Below are positions 36,380 to 46,185 of a DNA stretch of 64,000 nt, in pieces. Position 1 is the first letter of the stretch. Each line of letters starts with the position of its first letter. Source of the DNA: Crocodylus rhombifer (Eukaryota; Chordata; Crocodylia; Crocodylidae); the NCBI GenBank assembly GCA_038503035.1, contig JAVSML010024265.1, positions 434,512-498,511 of the forward strand. Direction: 5' to 3'. Under the pieces are notes generated by a model. It worked only from the letters and a program-made list of their open reading frames with translations, did not search any database and was not told the DNA's origin. A program made the position numbers and the translations under genes.

Positions 36380-37370
36380 CCACGACTTTGATGATTCTAT
36401 CAGTGGTGGAGGGGTCCAACTGTCCGGGTTTGGTTATCTCAGGCCGAGGGGTGATGATCTTCACGAGGCTCCAACCTCCCCTGTACCTTGCCCTCTACCC
36501 AGCCTCGACGGTGTGCTGATGTTGTTTTCCGTGGCCAGCCCTCCCTATGCAAGAATGTATTCTTGGGTCTCGCTTGAGCCTGAGTTGTATGGCCGAGTCA
36601 AACTAGGCCCTCTAAATCCTTGGCCTGTCGTAGCCCTCCGCCTTACTTTACCCTGGCATCCTGGGCAATAAAAAGGAAAATTAACAAGAAAATGGAAAAG
36701 ATGCTAGCAACAAACTGCTTGCTACCTCTCAGTAATCCATAGATTACTATTCTGTAGCATCTAAGTTACAGCATGTCCCCACCACCGACTGCCCCTTCGT
36801 GCTACCTATTCCCTACCCTTAGTGTACCCTATGTGTATCCAACCGTTGACGTCCCTTCCGCCTTGGAGAAGAAATCTTCCTCCGACAGGCTCTCCCGGGT
36901 CTTCCATCCAGGACGAGTTGGTCTTAGCTAGCCCCTCAACCGTTCACCTTTCTCCTGTGCGATCCACTGGGACTAGTCTCTGTCGCTGAGGACCCTCCTG
37001 GATGCTCTCCTCGTGGCTTCAAAATGATATGCAGCCTGGATACCTCAGTCCTTCTAAGCCCAGTAGCAGCGTCTGTATACTGGTGCTTGTCTGGGCATTC
37101 TCCTGCCCTATGGGCATCATTCTCCAGCTCCCCCTCCTCCTCAGTGGGTCTGGGAGCTACCTTCTCTTCACTCTTCCTCCACCTCTCCTCCCCTTCTATC
37201 TTGCTGTCTCCCCTTTTTATCCTTCCATGCCGGCTCTCCTCCCCCTTCTCTCCAGCTGCTGTGACTTTAAAAAAACCCGCGGCTAACGAGCCGCACGGGT
37301 CCTGCCGCCGCTTCCCATCCCACCGCAGTTCCTGCAGAAGGTAGGGCGTTTTTGTTTGTTTTTCTTCCTC
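36380..37370 (-). other. CpG-rich segment between CR1 linker and RT, origin unknown
   Basis: In CR1 the linker normally passes into the RT within a few dozen codons. Here ~1 kb intervenes. It is dense in CpG, especially at 37265-37320, and not recognisably CR1. Read on the minus strand it holds a TATA-like GGATAAAAAGGG (37212-37223), a donor-like AAG/GTGAAC (36948/36947) and a strong pyrimidine tract ending TTTATTGCCCAG at 36661. It then reads an open stretch ...ITKPGQLDPSTTDRIIKVVA. It may be a lineage-specific CR1 insertion, another element, or captured host sequence. I see no clear target duplication. Confidence 0.35.
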
Positions 37371-38706
37371 TTATGTTTTCCCTGGGGTGTGTTGTCCCCC
37401 AGAGTCCCTCCTTGACCCTTCGGGATCTGGGTCCTTCCCTTGCCCCGGGACACGGTCCCTGCTTAGGAAAATGGAGGCAAAGATATTGTTAAATATGTTG
37501 GTTTTTTCATCTGGTGTGACGACCACATTTCCTAACGTGTCCTGCAGGGGCCCCACATTACCCGGAACCTTCTTTTTATCTCCTATGTATTTAAAAAAGG
37601 ACTTCTTGTTGTCCTTAATCTGGGAAGCTAGTCCCAGTTCCATCTCTGCCTTGGCCTTCCTGACTGCGCCCCTACATCCCCGAGCAACTGCAGTATAGTC
37701 ATCCCTGGTGATGGCCCCTCCTTTCCATTGTGTGTACGCCTCCCTTTTTGCTAGGAGACATTCCCAGATGCTTTTGGTGAGCCATAGGGGCTTGTGTGCC
37801 CTCCTGCTCCCTTTGATCCGTGTTGGGATTATCTCCCTTTGGGCTTGGAGGATCATCTCCTTAAGGAGCAACCACTCTCCTTGGACACCTGGCTCCCCTC
37901 CCTTCCCCTCTGGGACCTCAGCGCTTCCCCAACTATTCTCCTTAGCTCATTGAAGTCCACCCTCCTGAAATCTAGGGCTGCTGCCTTGCTGCAGGCCTTT
38001 GCCACCTTGCACTGGATGGTGAATTCCAGCAGGCGATGATCACTGTTGCCCAGGTGGTCAAGCACCCACAGCCCCCTCACCAGGTTATCTCCCGTGGCCA
38101 GCACCAGGTCCAACAAGGCATCTCCCCTGGTGGGGCTGTACACCTCCTGGGTTAGATGGAGGTCCTGCATTCTGGCTAAGAACCTATGTGAGCGGTCAGA
38201 TCTGGCTGACTGCTCTTCCCAGCAGATGTCCAGGAAGTTCAGGTCCCCCATGACTACCATATCCTTTGACTTCACTACCTCCGTGAGCTGACCTAAGAAT
38301 TCCTGGTCGAGCTCTTCCCCTTGGTTGGGAGGTCTGTAGTAGACCCCCACTGTTAAGTCTCTTTCCCCTCGACTGCCTTGTAATCTAACCCAAAGCACTT
38401 CAGAGTGCCCTTCCTCTGATTCTTTGTTAATTGACAAGGATGGGTATTCCTCCTTAATGTAGAGTGCCATGCCCCCACCTTTCCTTCCTATCCTGTCCCT
38501 CATGTACAGCCTATAGCCCTTGACATTCACTCCCCAGTCATGCGTTGAATCCCACCACGTTTCAGTCATCCCCCTATTTCCGGGTTGGTGTCAGCTAGCA
38601 GGAGGGTAAGTTCCTCCTGTTTGTTTCCCATACTACGAGCTTTGTGTAGAGGCATTTGAGGCCTCCTGTGGATGTGTGTACTGGCCCCCTACTTTCAGCA
38701 TTACTC
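37371..38706 (-). pseudogene. CR1 ORF2 endonuclease and linker, frameshifted
   Basis: The apurinic-type endonuclease of CR1 nicks target DNA to prime reverse transcription. Its N-terminus (SMGNKQEELTLLLADTNPEI) lies at about 38578-38640. A small deletion then shifts the frame just before TETWWDSTHDWGV (start of the 238-codon open frame 38569-37853). Readable catalytic landmarks are ETW (residues 3-5), YRPPNQ (78-83), GDLNFLDICWEE (about 108-119), LVLAT and SDHRLLEF (catalytic SDH). The linker continues in another frame at 37871-37371 (KAKAEMELGLASQIKDNKKS, then FASIFLS), so a second frameshift lies near 37860. The landmark residues are present but the chain is broken. Confidence 0.9.
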
Positions 38707-38842
38707 AGAGGGTTCCCATTCGATTCAGAGAGATTAAAGGGACCTCTGATTCAATTCGGATTTGGAGATTCAGCCACCAAATGGGGCTGAATCTCTGCTG
38801 AATCAAATCAGGGACCAAAGCTTTGCACAGCCCTATTGACTA

Positions 38843-41298
38843 CCTTAGCTGCCTGAATAGAAATGCAACTGCTGCTGCAATCAGGAATCAAGGCTGGTGC
38901 AGGAATCAAGGTAAGGTGCTTCAATTCTGGGCAGAAAATCAGTTTTGCCACTTAAGACATCCTCCCCCCCCTCAAATGCTGGAAGGCTGATTTTTTGGAA
39001 AAGTGTGTGTGTGGTATGTAAGTAAATGTAGTAAATGTGAATTCTTGCACAGATGTGTGATTACGAGTCAAAGCCAGAGATCTAGCCTCCGATCCAAGCA
39101 GTAGGAAGTGTCCTGGGCATTCTTGTGGGGCACTGAGGTGAAGTAGACCTGACCTGCATGGTCACAGAATTCCTTCTCCGTCAACAGCAGGAAATTGCCA
39201 GGCGATCAGCTTAGTTGTCAGGTCTTCAAGCACAAACCCAGCCCTGTTTGCTCCTTCATTCTCCTGTATGCTGCTTCACAAAGTCCCTCTAGAGTTCAGC
39301 TTCACTCTGGCTAGAGACCATGTTCCCTACCCAGCACCCCAAGGCTGTCTGCCATCCTTCTGTCAGAGAAACTTCAACAGCCATAGAAATGAGACCAGGA
39401 TTTTATCCCAGTAAGATTCCTAAGACAGGGAACAACCACTGTTGCAGTCCCTGTGCTTTTGTGAGTGTGGGGAACAGAGACATAGCTAGGAAGGTTGGCA
39501 CCCTGGATGGGAAGGGGTGAGTTGGTGCACATCTCCCAAAATACAGGCCACTGCTTCTGCTGCCAGGGCATGTTGATCCTGCTGTGGTGGCACAGGCTGG
39601 CACCCCCTCTAAATTAGCACCAGGGTCTGATGCCTCCCTTGCCCACTCCTAGTTATGCTGCTAGTGGTGAATGTTCCTTAATGGTACCCACAGTGAAATA
39701 ACACCCCTGCCAACCTCCCAGGAAAGAGCTTGTGTTGCTCCGTATAAAGGAGTGACACAACAGGTCTGCTGTCCCTTTGAAAAACATAATGCTTCTTAGT
39801 GCTTTTCCTGCTATAGGGGTGTTCACATGGCAGTGTCTGTGAGTCACAGTCTAGCCCCCTGCCACAAAGTTAGCTGTCTCCTAGATTCTCCAGGGGGGAA
39901 TCAGTGTGTCCCTGATGTGCTGCCATTTGGCTCCTCACCCAGCAGTCCAGCCTATTTCTAGTTAGCACTGACATTCAAGATGAGAGAGGAGAGACGGTGC
40001 TCAGGAGATTAGCAAAAATAGATCACAGTTTGACTAGGGGCTTGCACAATAAAAAATTGGGTTATACTCAAATCGTCCCACAAGAAAAGAATTTGGCATG
40101 TGCTGATGATGGGCCACTACGCAGGTATTGGATGGGTTCCAGGTATTATTGTTTCTGCAAGCAACAACAACAGAAAGACATTGGATCCCCTGCAGTTGTC
40201 ATGCAAGATCATTCTCAAGCCATCTCATCCTCACGAGTCCCGCTGCCCTCCAACTCACCTTCACAAGAGATGGTGATAGGAGGAGCATGGCCAGCCAGGG
40301 ATAGTTTTTAATTGCGACCGAGTTTTAAGAAAGGAAATGTGTCAGAACAACATATTCTTCCTGAAATGGCTTGTAAGCTGGCAACATCACTGCCTATAGC
40401 ACTCAAGGTTGGAGAGCGATAGCTGAGAACTCTGCATGTTCAAAAACCAGTGAAAGCAGGGAGAGAGGAAGGGCCGTGGCAGTGATGGGGCAGGGGAAGA
40501 GAGTGGCTGGTTTGTGAGTTCCTTTTACTCTGTGCTCAGTGTCAGCTTAAATTCAAACCAGGCATGAGGAGGAGCATAATTCTTCGTGAGAGCTGTTGTC
40601 CAAGCAGCTGAACAGAACAGAAACCTGAGCTAGAGCAGGGTCTGATCTGAGAGCTTTGAAGTGATTGCTTTCAGTAAGGAAATCATTTCCTTTGTCTGTA
40701 CATGCTCAGGAAAAGTGCCTCATCAGAGACTGGTTCTCAGGCCATTCAGATCATAATTGTTTTGTCCAGAAAAGAACTGTGACTGGAAATGAGAAAAGGA
40801 TTATGAACAGCAAAAAACTGCCTGTGAGTATAGATTACATCCACATGCAGAAAGGGAAAGCGTGAGATCAGTTCTAGTAACAATAATAGCCTAATGCTCA
40901 GTCCTAGTAGCATCACTCCACTGAAATAACTTCATTAGACTCTGGGTAAGGTAAGAGAAAAGGGGATGAACCAGACCATGCACAGTCTATAGGACACCCA
41001 ACGTTATGTTTGGGGTATTGCCTCTGAGTTTTTCCTTTGTTGTGACACCTTTGCAAGAGAAAGGAACTAAAAGTGCACAGCAAAGGTGTCATTAAGTACA
41101 CCTGACACATTTAGAGCTTCTGACTGTTTAGACAGAGGTGAAGAGGGAAGGATTAGATGAGAGATAAGAAGGAAGGATAATGTTGTATGTGTGTAAAAGA
41201 TCAGCACACACTGCCTGGGCTCAGGTTTCTTTTCTTTCCAGCCATTTGTTTCAACAAGCACTTTTGTGTTCTCTGTTAGGGTAAAAACAGACATTGCC
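38843..41298. other. ~2.5 kb without a firm feature
   Basis: Mixed composition and stop-dense. Short C runs lie near 38963-38973 and a GT tract near 39003-39012. Nothing coding was recognised. Confidence 0.45.
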
Positions 41299-41830
41299 AA
41301 ATGAAGCAAATCAGCTTTGGCAGGTTGTGGCCTGCCACAGCTGCTCCACTTCAGTGGGTGAACCATTCATCGCCCATTGTCTCGCATCAGACAGGGGTGC
41401 AATCCTGCGAGACAGTGGGAGATGTGTTTCTCTGCTTATAGAAACATGCCTTGGAGATTCCCCAGGGCGTTGCTCTGTGACAGGGGAAAGCCAGGGCTCC
41501 CTGCTTGCAGAGATGCACCCCAGAGCTTCCCAAAGGCACATCCCTGTAAGCAGGGAAAACTGGCTTTCCCTGGTTACAGAGACATGCCCTAGGGAATCTC
41601 CAAAGTAGGTCTCTGTAACCTGGGAAACCTGGGGTTCCCTGCTTACAAAAAAGCATCCTGGAGATTGCCCAGGGAGCATCTCTGTAAGAAGGGAAACCAG
41701 ACAGGCACTCCCAGGGCTTGAGGGGCCTCATTACAACATGGGAATTCACAGGGTAGCCAGGAGTGGTTCCCTCAACCCCCAGGAGTGCCTGCCCAGTGCT
41801 GCTGGCAAGCCTGGGCAGCTCAGGGCTGCC
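41299..41830. repeat. Nested-palindrome region around a 69-bp array
   Basis: Flanking the 69-bp array are a perfect 9-bp stem TGTCTCGCA/TGCGAGACA (41378-41414), a GCAGGTTGTGGCCTGC-type hairpin at about 41319-41334, and a larger inverted pair. In that pair AGGCACTCCCAGGGCTTGAGG (21 bases, 41703-41723) faces CCTCAACCCCCAGGAGTGCC (about 41772-41791). The dense self-complementarity is what foldback DNA elements show. The outer borders and superfamily are undetermined. Confidence 0.6.
41434..41705. repeat. 69-bp tandem repeat, four units, each with internal hairpins
   Basis: Unit starts fall at 41434, 41503, 41572 and 41641, exactly 69 bases apart. The fourth unit is partial. In unit three GGTTACAGAGAC pairs perfectly with GTCTCTGTAACC. 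In unit two AGGGAAA pairs with TTTCCCT. Since 69 is 23 codons, frames repeat a 23-residue pattern and stay open on both strands (minus-strand frames of 122 and 164 codons; plus-strand frame 41294-41608). There is no start context, known domain or coding signature, so I regard it as a minisatellite and not a gene. Confidence 0.85.
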
Positions 41831-42054
41831 CATACTCTCGCAACATAAAGCAAACAGATGCCTACCACAAAAAACCAGCAAAAACTAGTATCACCTTTGT
41901 CCCACCCACAGATTTGGGGCATTTGTGGAGTCATAAGCAGGGGATGAATGTCTGTTTACTTGGCTTTTGTAAGATGACATCTGTTTTCACCCTTAGTCAG
42001 AAGTTGAGAGTGGGCCCTGTTAATACATAGTGATAGAAAGCAGTCTTGTATTGC

Positions 42055-42125
42055 TTCATTTGTTTATTTATTTCGTTTATATGCCGGCCATCCCCCAAAA
42101 AGGCTCGGGGCAGCTTACAATACAA
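42055..42125. mobile_element. Dispersed repeat with TTTATATGCCGGCCATCCC core
   Basis: TTTATTTATTTCGTTTATAT then GCCGGCCATCCC...GGCTCGGGGCAGCTTACAA has the wording of a repeat widely dispersed in sauropsid genomes (TATACCGCCCTTCC...GCTCAGGGCGGCTTACAA). I know the pattern but not its class with certainty. Confidence 0.5.
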
Positions 42126-42329
42126 GACAAAAATGATAGAAGCAGAATAAATTATTAAAATATGGCTGCATATTTATTGCTTAAGTTCTTAGGCATGTGT
42201 AACAATTGGTAAAGTCAATGTGAGTGTCAGGGCTGCACAGCTAGTGTCCCCCCAGGTAATTCCTAATATTTTCTTCCCTTCTCCTTCTTCTCCCCTATGG
42301 CTTATCAGAATACTAGAACTCCAATAGCC

Positions 42330-42580
42330 ACGAGGCCTGTTCCCCTTCCAGTTCAGGACTGCTCCCTGCAGTAGATTTTCCAGTGCTCTGTCCAGTCCAA
42401 CTTGAAATGAGTCAAACATTGGTATTTCCATAACTTCCTTGGAAAAGCGTTCTACCGTTGAACAGGCCAAACTGTTAGGAACATTTTCCTGATATTCAGC
42501 CTAAATATTCGCTTTCTAAATTTCTTCCCATTACTCCTGGGATTCATCCTACTGGAGATGGGCTCATATTAAAATTTCTA
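42330..42580 (-). mobile_element. Old CR1 3' fragment
   Basis: GTTAGGAACATTTTCCTGAT then ATTCAGCCTAAATATTCGCT, followed by TTCCCATTACTCCTGG, are the reverse complement of the CR1 C-terminal/3' region that reads GGTTTAGGCTGAATATCAGG in family form. It is more diverged than the CR1s at 27-38 kb and lacks a clear tail. Confidence 0.7.
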
Positions 42581-43872
42581 ACTGTGCCGTTCCCTGGACA
42601 TATCTACTAGGCACATTTACACTGTAAAAAGCTAGAGCATTATCCCCAAAGCAGAAAAATGTTGCTAGAATTCTCACTTCATAAAAATAAATTTAAAACC
42701 TCAGTGGTGCTAGTTTGATAGACTGGAGCCTGAAGTCCACTATTTACATACAAAATAGACATGTCAGCTGTAGCACTAATGCAGGCTTCCTAACACAACC
42801 CTACCAAAGGGCTTCAAGTCTTTTTTTTAATATAATAATTTATTCTTTCTGTCTGTTGCAGTCTTTAATCTCTGCTCAGACTGACAAGATAAACATAAAT
42901 GGGTTACAACTATGATCTGGATTTCTATTATGTCAAGCACAGAGGCACGTATGTACCTTAAAGGTCCTATTTTTGGTATCAGGCTTTTGTGCTCTGGACA
43001 TTTGTCAAATTGGTAAGGGACCATGTTCACCAACCTGTTTCATACAGGCTACCCCATAACACCAGAGTGATTTTTTTCATTATTCCAGTCTGAGCCAAAC
43101 AGAAAAAAAATTAATCAAATTTCACAAATTTCACAAGAATTTAATCTATGAGTGAAGCAGTCAAAAGCTGAAATAATAATAATAATAATAATAATAAAAC
43201 CACTTTGTGAAAATATCCTTTAAAATGTTACTCCCAAAATGCAGATTTTTTGGTTGTAAATGACTAGTTTATTGCCACCCGAAAAATCAGTCATGGAATT
43301 CTTCTTTTGTAAATTCATGAATGGTGGCAGGAAAAGGCATCTAGACAAGACTACCTAATTATTAATTGAGGAAAATGTTACATTTCTTAAATGCTTCATA
43401 TAACTGCCTCCTCTGGAACTTTATATGCTTCATGATGTGAGGAAATTAATTACACTTCCTGACCTTTGCTTATTTCCATTCTTTCCCACATGAACTTCAA
43501 TTATTTTAACAACTTATCTTTTTTTCCCCCCTTTTGTCCCTTCTTGATTTGCAAATAACAACCAATACTATCCCATTCCTCTGAAAACTAAGAAGCAAGA
43601 GTCCACAAGAAGGACATTACCACTCATAGAGATTGCCAGCATCATCTGATTCAGGAGATGAGGTTTCCACCCATCTCACTGATCCCACCCCCAAACCTGC
43701 TGATTGCTCAGCCGATCCTTGAGGGTGAGTGGGAAACCCAGGGCCATTTGTGCAGGTTTACATGACTTTTCACCAGTTTTGGTCTCTGAAAGACCCATCT
43801 ACGTCCTGGCTCCCCAGGATTCCTCCAGCTCTGACTGCCTCGGGGACTCTTCAGAAAGTCTATACAGCAAAG
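42581..43872. other. No gene recognised; (AAT)n microsatellite at 43171-43198
   Basis: AT-rich, with (AAT)n of about nine units at 43171-43198 and a pyrimidine tract near 43517-43545. AGGCACATTTACACTG at 42610 may be a trace of the GGCGCATCTACATG MITE family. Confidence 0.5.
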
Positions 43873-43880
43873 TCCTATGT

Positions 43881-44395
43881 CAGGGGTTGGAAATGTCTTT
43901 GGGAAGAGTGCCAAAAACACCTGCAATCTCAGCTTGTAAAATGTTAACATCTCTGTGGGCAAACAGCAGGGGAGTCATAAGGGACCCAGTCCTTGTTGTA
44001 GCAGCGCAGCCCTGCCCCTTCCCCACCTTTCGCCCTGAGGCATGTGTGCACCTGCTGCCAGCAGTGAGCTGGCTAGGGCTCTGCAGCCCCTGGTGCAACC
44101 ACTTGCAGCCTCCTGGCTTCCTGCCACAGCTGGCCAAAGCTCTGGGCTTGCCCCTGCTGCCCACCATGGAGCCTGGGCTGCTCGCAGCAGGTGGCAAGCT
44201 GCTGCACCAGGGTCCACGGAGCTGGTGGGTGCACATGTGCCTCGAGGTGAATGGTGGGGAAGTGACTGGGGCTGCACAGCCACAAGGATTGGGACCCTCC
44301 TGGCTCCCCTGTTGTTCCCCCCAAGGTACTCATGCCAAGCAAAATGCCTTTGTGTGCCACACTCTGGCACGCATACTGGGGTTTGCCTACCCCTG
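43881..44395. mobile_element. Non-autonomous hAT element (family with 48376-48603)
   Basis: The left end is CAGGGGTTGGAAATG. The right end reads CAGGGGTAGGCAAACC on the other strand. Flanking 8-mers TCCTATGT (43873-43880) and TCCTAAGT (44396-44403) match at seven of eight positions, fitting a hAT target duplication. The words AGTGCCAAAAACACCTGCAA and CTTGTAAAATGTTAAC recur in the shorter copy at 48376. Inner sequence is GC-rich. Long alanine/proline-rich open frames (up to 243 codons) cross the element boundaries and are compositional. Confidence 0.85.
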
Positions 44396-44403
44396 TCCTA
44401 AGT

Positions 44404-44646
44404 TGCATTATACTGTCTATTTATCTCAGGGCTAGCCATAAGATCATATGCACTTCTTCCAGGTTCACCACCCTGCAGCCTTATCCACAGCTCATCCAGT
44501 CTTCAACCAAACCCTCAGGACAGGTCTCACACCACGCACAGATACCAGGAGTGGAGAGGCAGGCAGAGTGCCATCAAGATAGCACAGTCCCCTTCCCACG
44601 TAGAAGGGGAGGTTGATACAAAAAGGGTGTTGTTTTCTGTGCCTTA
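44404..44646. other. Spacer between two hAT elements
   Basis: 243 bases with no recognisable feature. Confidence 0.5.
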
Positions 44647-44654
44647 TTCTATAA

Positions 44655-45676
44655 CAGGGGTGAGCAATTATTTGGGCCCACAGGCCATATAGGAAGTTTT
44701 GGGGAGCTGTCATGGATCAGGTCAGCACCCCCACTCAGCAGCTCACCAAATCTCCCGATGTTGGATGGAGCCAGAGGTGGGTGGACAGCTGGCATGGGCA
44801 TGTGGCAGCTTCAGCAGGGGCAGCTCAACCAGTGCCCCTGTCACTACCAGCACTGCCTCAGAGCCCCGCTCCTACTCTGAGGAGGGATTGGAGGTGCCCT
44901 TTTCACTGCCCAGCTTTGGCTGTGGTGGCCTGGGTTTGGAGGCAGCAGTGGCTAGGCAGAAGCTGCAACTGGGTGCTGGAAAAAAACAGGACCTGACAGC
45001 AGGCATGCCCACCTCCCCATTGCTGCTGCTGGGGCCTTCTCAGTGTTGCTTCCCTCAGCCTGCACCAGTGCTGCTCTGTGGTTCCTCCCCACTCCTGCTA
45101 CCACCACCAGAGCTGCTTCCAGGGCCACCCCAGGCCCCTGCACCTGGCAGGGCAGCAGGGAGGAGCCACAGGTCAGCCCTGGCCTGGGTGCTGGGTAGCT
45201 GCAGTGAGAAGGGCCCCAGCAGCAGTGAGGGGGAGGTGATCACACACGTCATCAGGTCCTGCTTTTCCCTGATGTGCAGCAGCAGTTTCTGGTCAGCCAC
45301 CACTGCTCATCATGGCCGGGGCAGGTCGGTCTAGAGCAGGGGCTGCAGGGACCTTGACCCCATACATGGAGCAGGCTGGGGATGATGTGGGGGCTGGGCT
45401 CAGGGCTGGGTGCTTAGCCTGGGACTTGGGTCCTGCCCACACAGGTCCGGGACAGTATCCATGGGGCCAGGAGCAGTAACAGCAGGAACAAGCCACCACT
45501 GCTGGGGCTGCAGGGAAATGGAGCTACCCGAGGCCTGCTGCGTGCCCAGCAGATGTGGGATGCAACATGGGCCAGATGGCACCTGGGCCAGGTGGGACTG
45601 AGAGACCAACCACAGAGTGAACAAAATCCCTCCATGTGTTGGATCTGGCCTGTGAGACATATTTTGCCTACCCCTG
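44655..45676. mobile_element. ~1-kb non-autonomous hAT element
   Basis: The left end CAGGGGTGAGCAATTATTTG pairs with the right end ATTTTGCCTACCCCTG, which reads CAGGGGTAGGCAAAAT on the other strand. The same termini end the 187-base element at 17186. Flanking 8-mers TTCTATAA and CTTTATAG agree at five of eight positions and all three differences are transitions, consistent with an aged target duplication. The 1022-base interior is GC-rich. Its 211-codon open frame (44699-45334) shows no transposase motif. Confidence 0.85.
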
Positions 45677-46009
45677 CTTTATAGCCTACCAAAGGTAGGG
45701 TGTTAAGTACTACAGTAGTTTCTAATGCATTGTACTGTTGGTGATCAGAATTACAATAAACCAATGACTGACACTTTTTGTGGGGGGGAGGCTGCAATAG
45801 TACCATTGACCAATTGTATTTTTTATAAGCTGTGCTTATGAAGTTCCTTCTGTGAATTGATCTGTGAAGTCCAATGGACCTTCCCTTCCCTCCTTCAGAT
45901 TTTCTCCTGCCAATGCCCAGCTCTAGCCCAATACTTACAAGACTCAGGAAAAGAAGAAGGGCTGAGGTAGGAGTTTTATGTAACAGAAGAATTTAAAATG
46001 TACATAAGG

Positions 46010-46185
46010 ACAGGAATACCTCACTCTTCTATAGTGCTTGGCAGAAGCAGGTCTCAAAGTGATTTGTAAAAGCAGGATCATTATCCTTATTTTCTGAATG
46101 AGATTCTAACCCATCTGGAGATGGGAACCCAGCAGTTAGGGAACAGGACCTATGTTTCTTGTGCAGTAAGCCAGTGCTTTGTCCT
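46010..46185 (+). mobile_element. Ancient amniote interspersed repeat remnant (CR1-L3/MIR-like)
   Basis: TTCTATAGTGCTTGGCAGAA, TCTCAAAGTGATTTGTAAA, then CATTATCCTTATTTTCTGAA and later CAGTGCTTTGTCCTCTGAAC follow a widespread ancient repeat (family form: GATCTCAAAGCGCTTTACAA, ATTATCCCCATTTTACAG, CCAGTGCTCTATCCACTA). The class is uncertain. Confidence 0.55.

Larger units (their letters stand above)
34608..38717 (-). mobile_element. Long CR1 LINE copy starting near the beginning of ORF2
   Basis: On the minus strand it starts with the ORF2 N-terminus (LKCLYTK... then SMGNKQEELTLLLADTNPEI), runs through endonuclease, linker and reverse transcriptase, and ends in the 3' UTR and a tail read as ATTCATAGTTTCATAGTTTC on the plus strand. 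ORF1 and the 5' UTR are absent. The frame is broken near 38570, within the 37.85-kb overlap, and after 37371. A CpG-rich ~1-kb segment of unclear origin lies between linker and RT. It is inserted in the right arm of the hAT element at 33974-38834, so it is younger than that element. Confidence 0.95.
33974..38834. mobile_element. hAT-type element with ~250-bp inverted repeats, interrupted by a CR1
   Basis: Identical 8-bp repeats ATTGACTA flank it at 33966-33973 and 38835-38842, as expected of hAT insertion. The left end reads AGGGGCGTGTGAAGTG. The right end reads AGGGCTGTGCAAAGC on the other strand. Inner arms 34114-34217 and 34473-34570 are long inverted copies (CCATAGACACAGCTTTAAA / TTTAAAGCTGTGTCTATG). 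Without the CR1 the element would be about 750 bases, with ~250-base arms around a ~255-base GC-rich centre. The right arm is split by the CR1 at about 34608-38717. No transposase frame remains, so it is non-autonomous. Confidence 0.85.

Noticed and set aside
41387..41881. 23-residue repeat protein on the minus strand
   Set aside because: Frames are open on both strands only because the unit is 69 bases. There is no coding signature, so I keep it as a minisatellite.
43704..44435. 243-codon plus-strand open frame
   Set aside because: It crosses both borders of a hAT element, lies in GC-rich sequence with equally long frames in other phases, and has no domain.
44699..45334. 211-codon open frame inside the 1-kb hAT element as a possible transposase
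   Set aside because: It is serine/proline/alanine-rich, with no zinc-finger or hAT dimerisation motif. Composition explains it.
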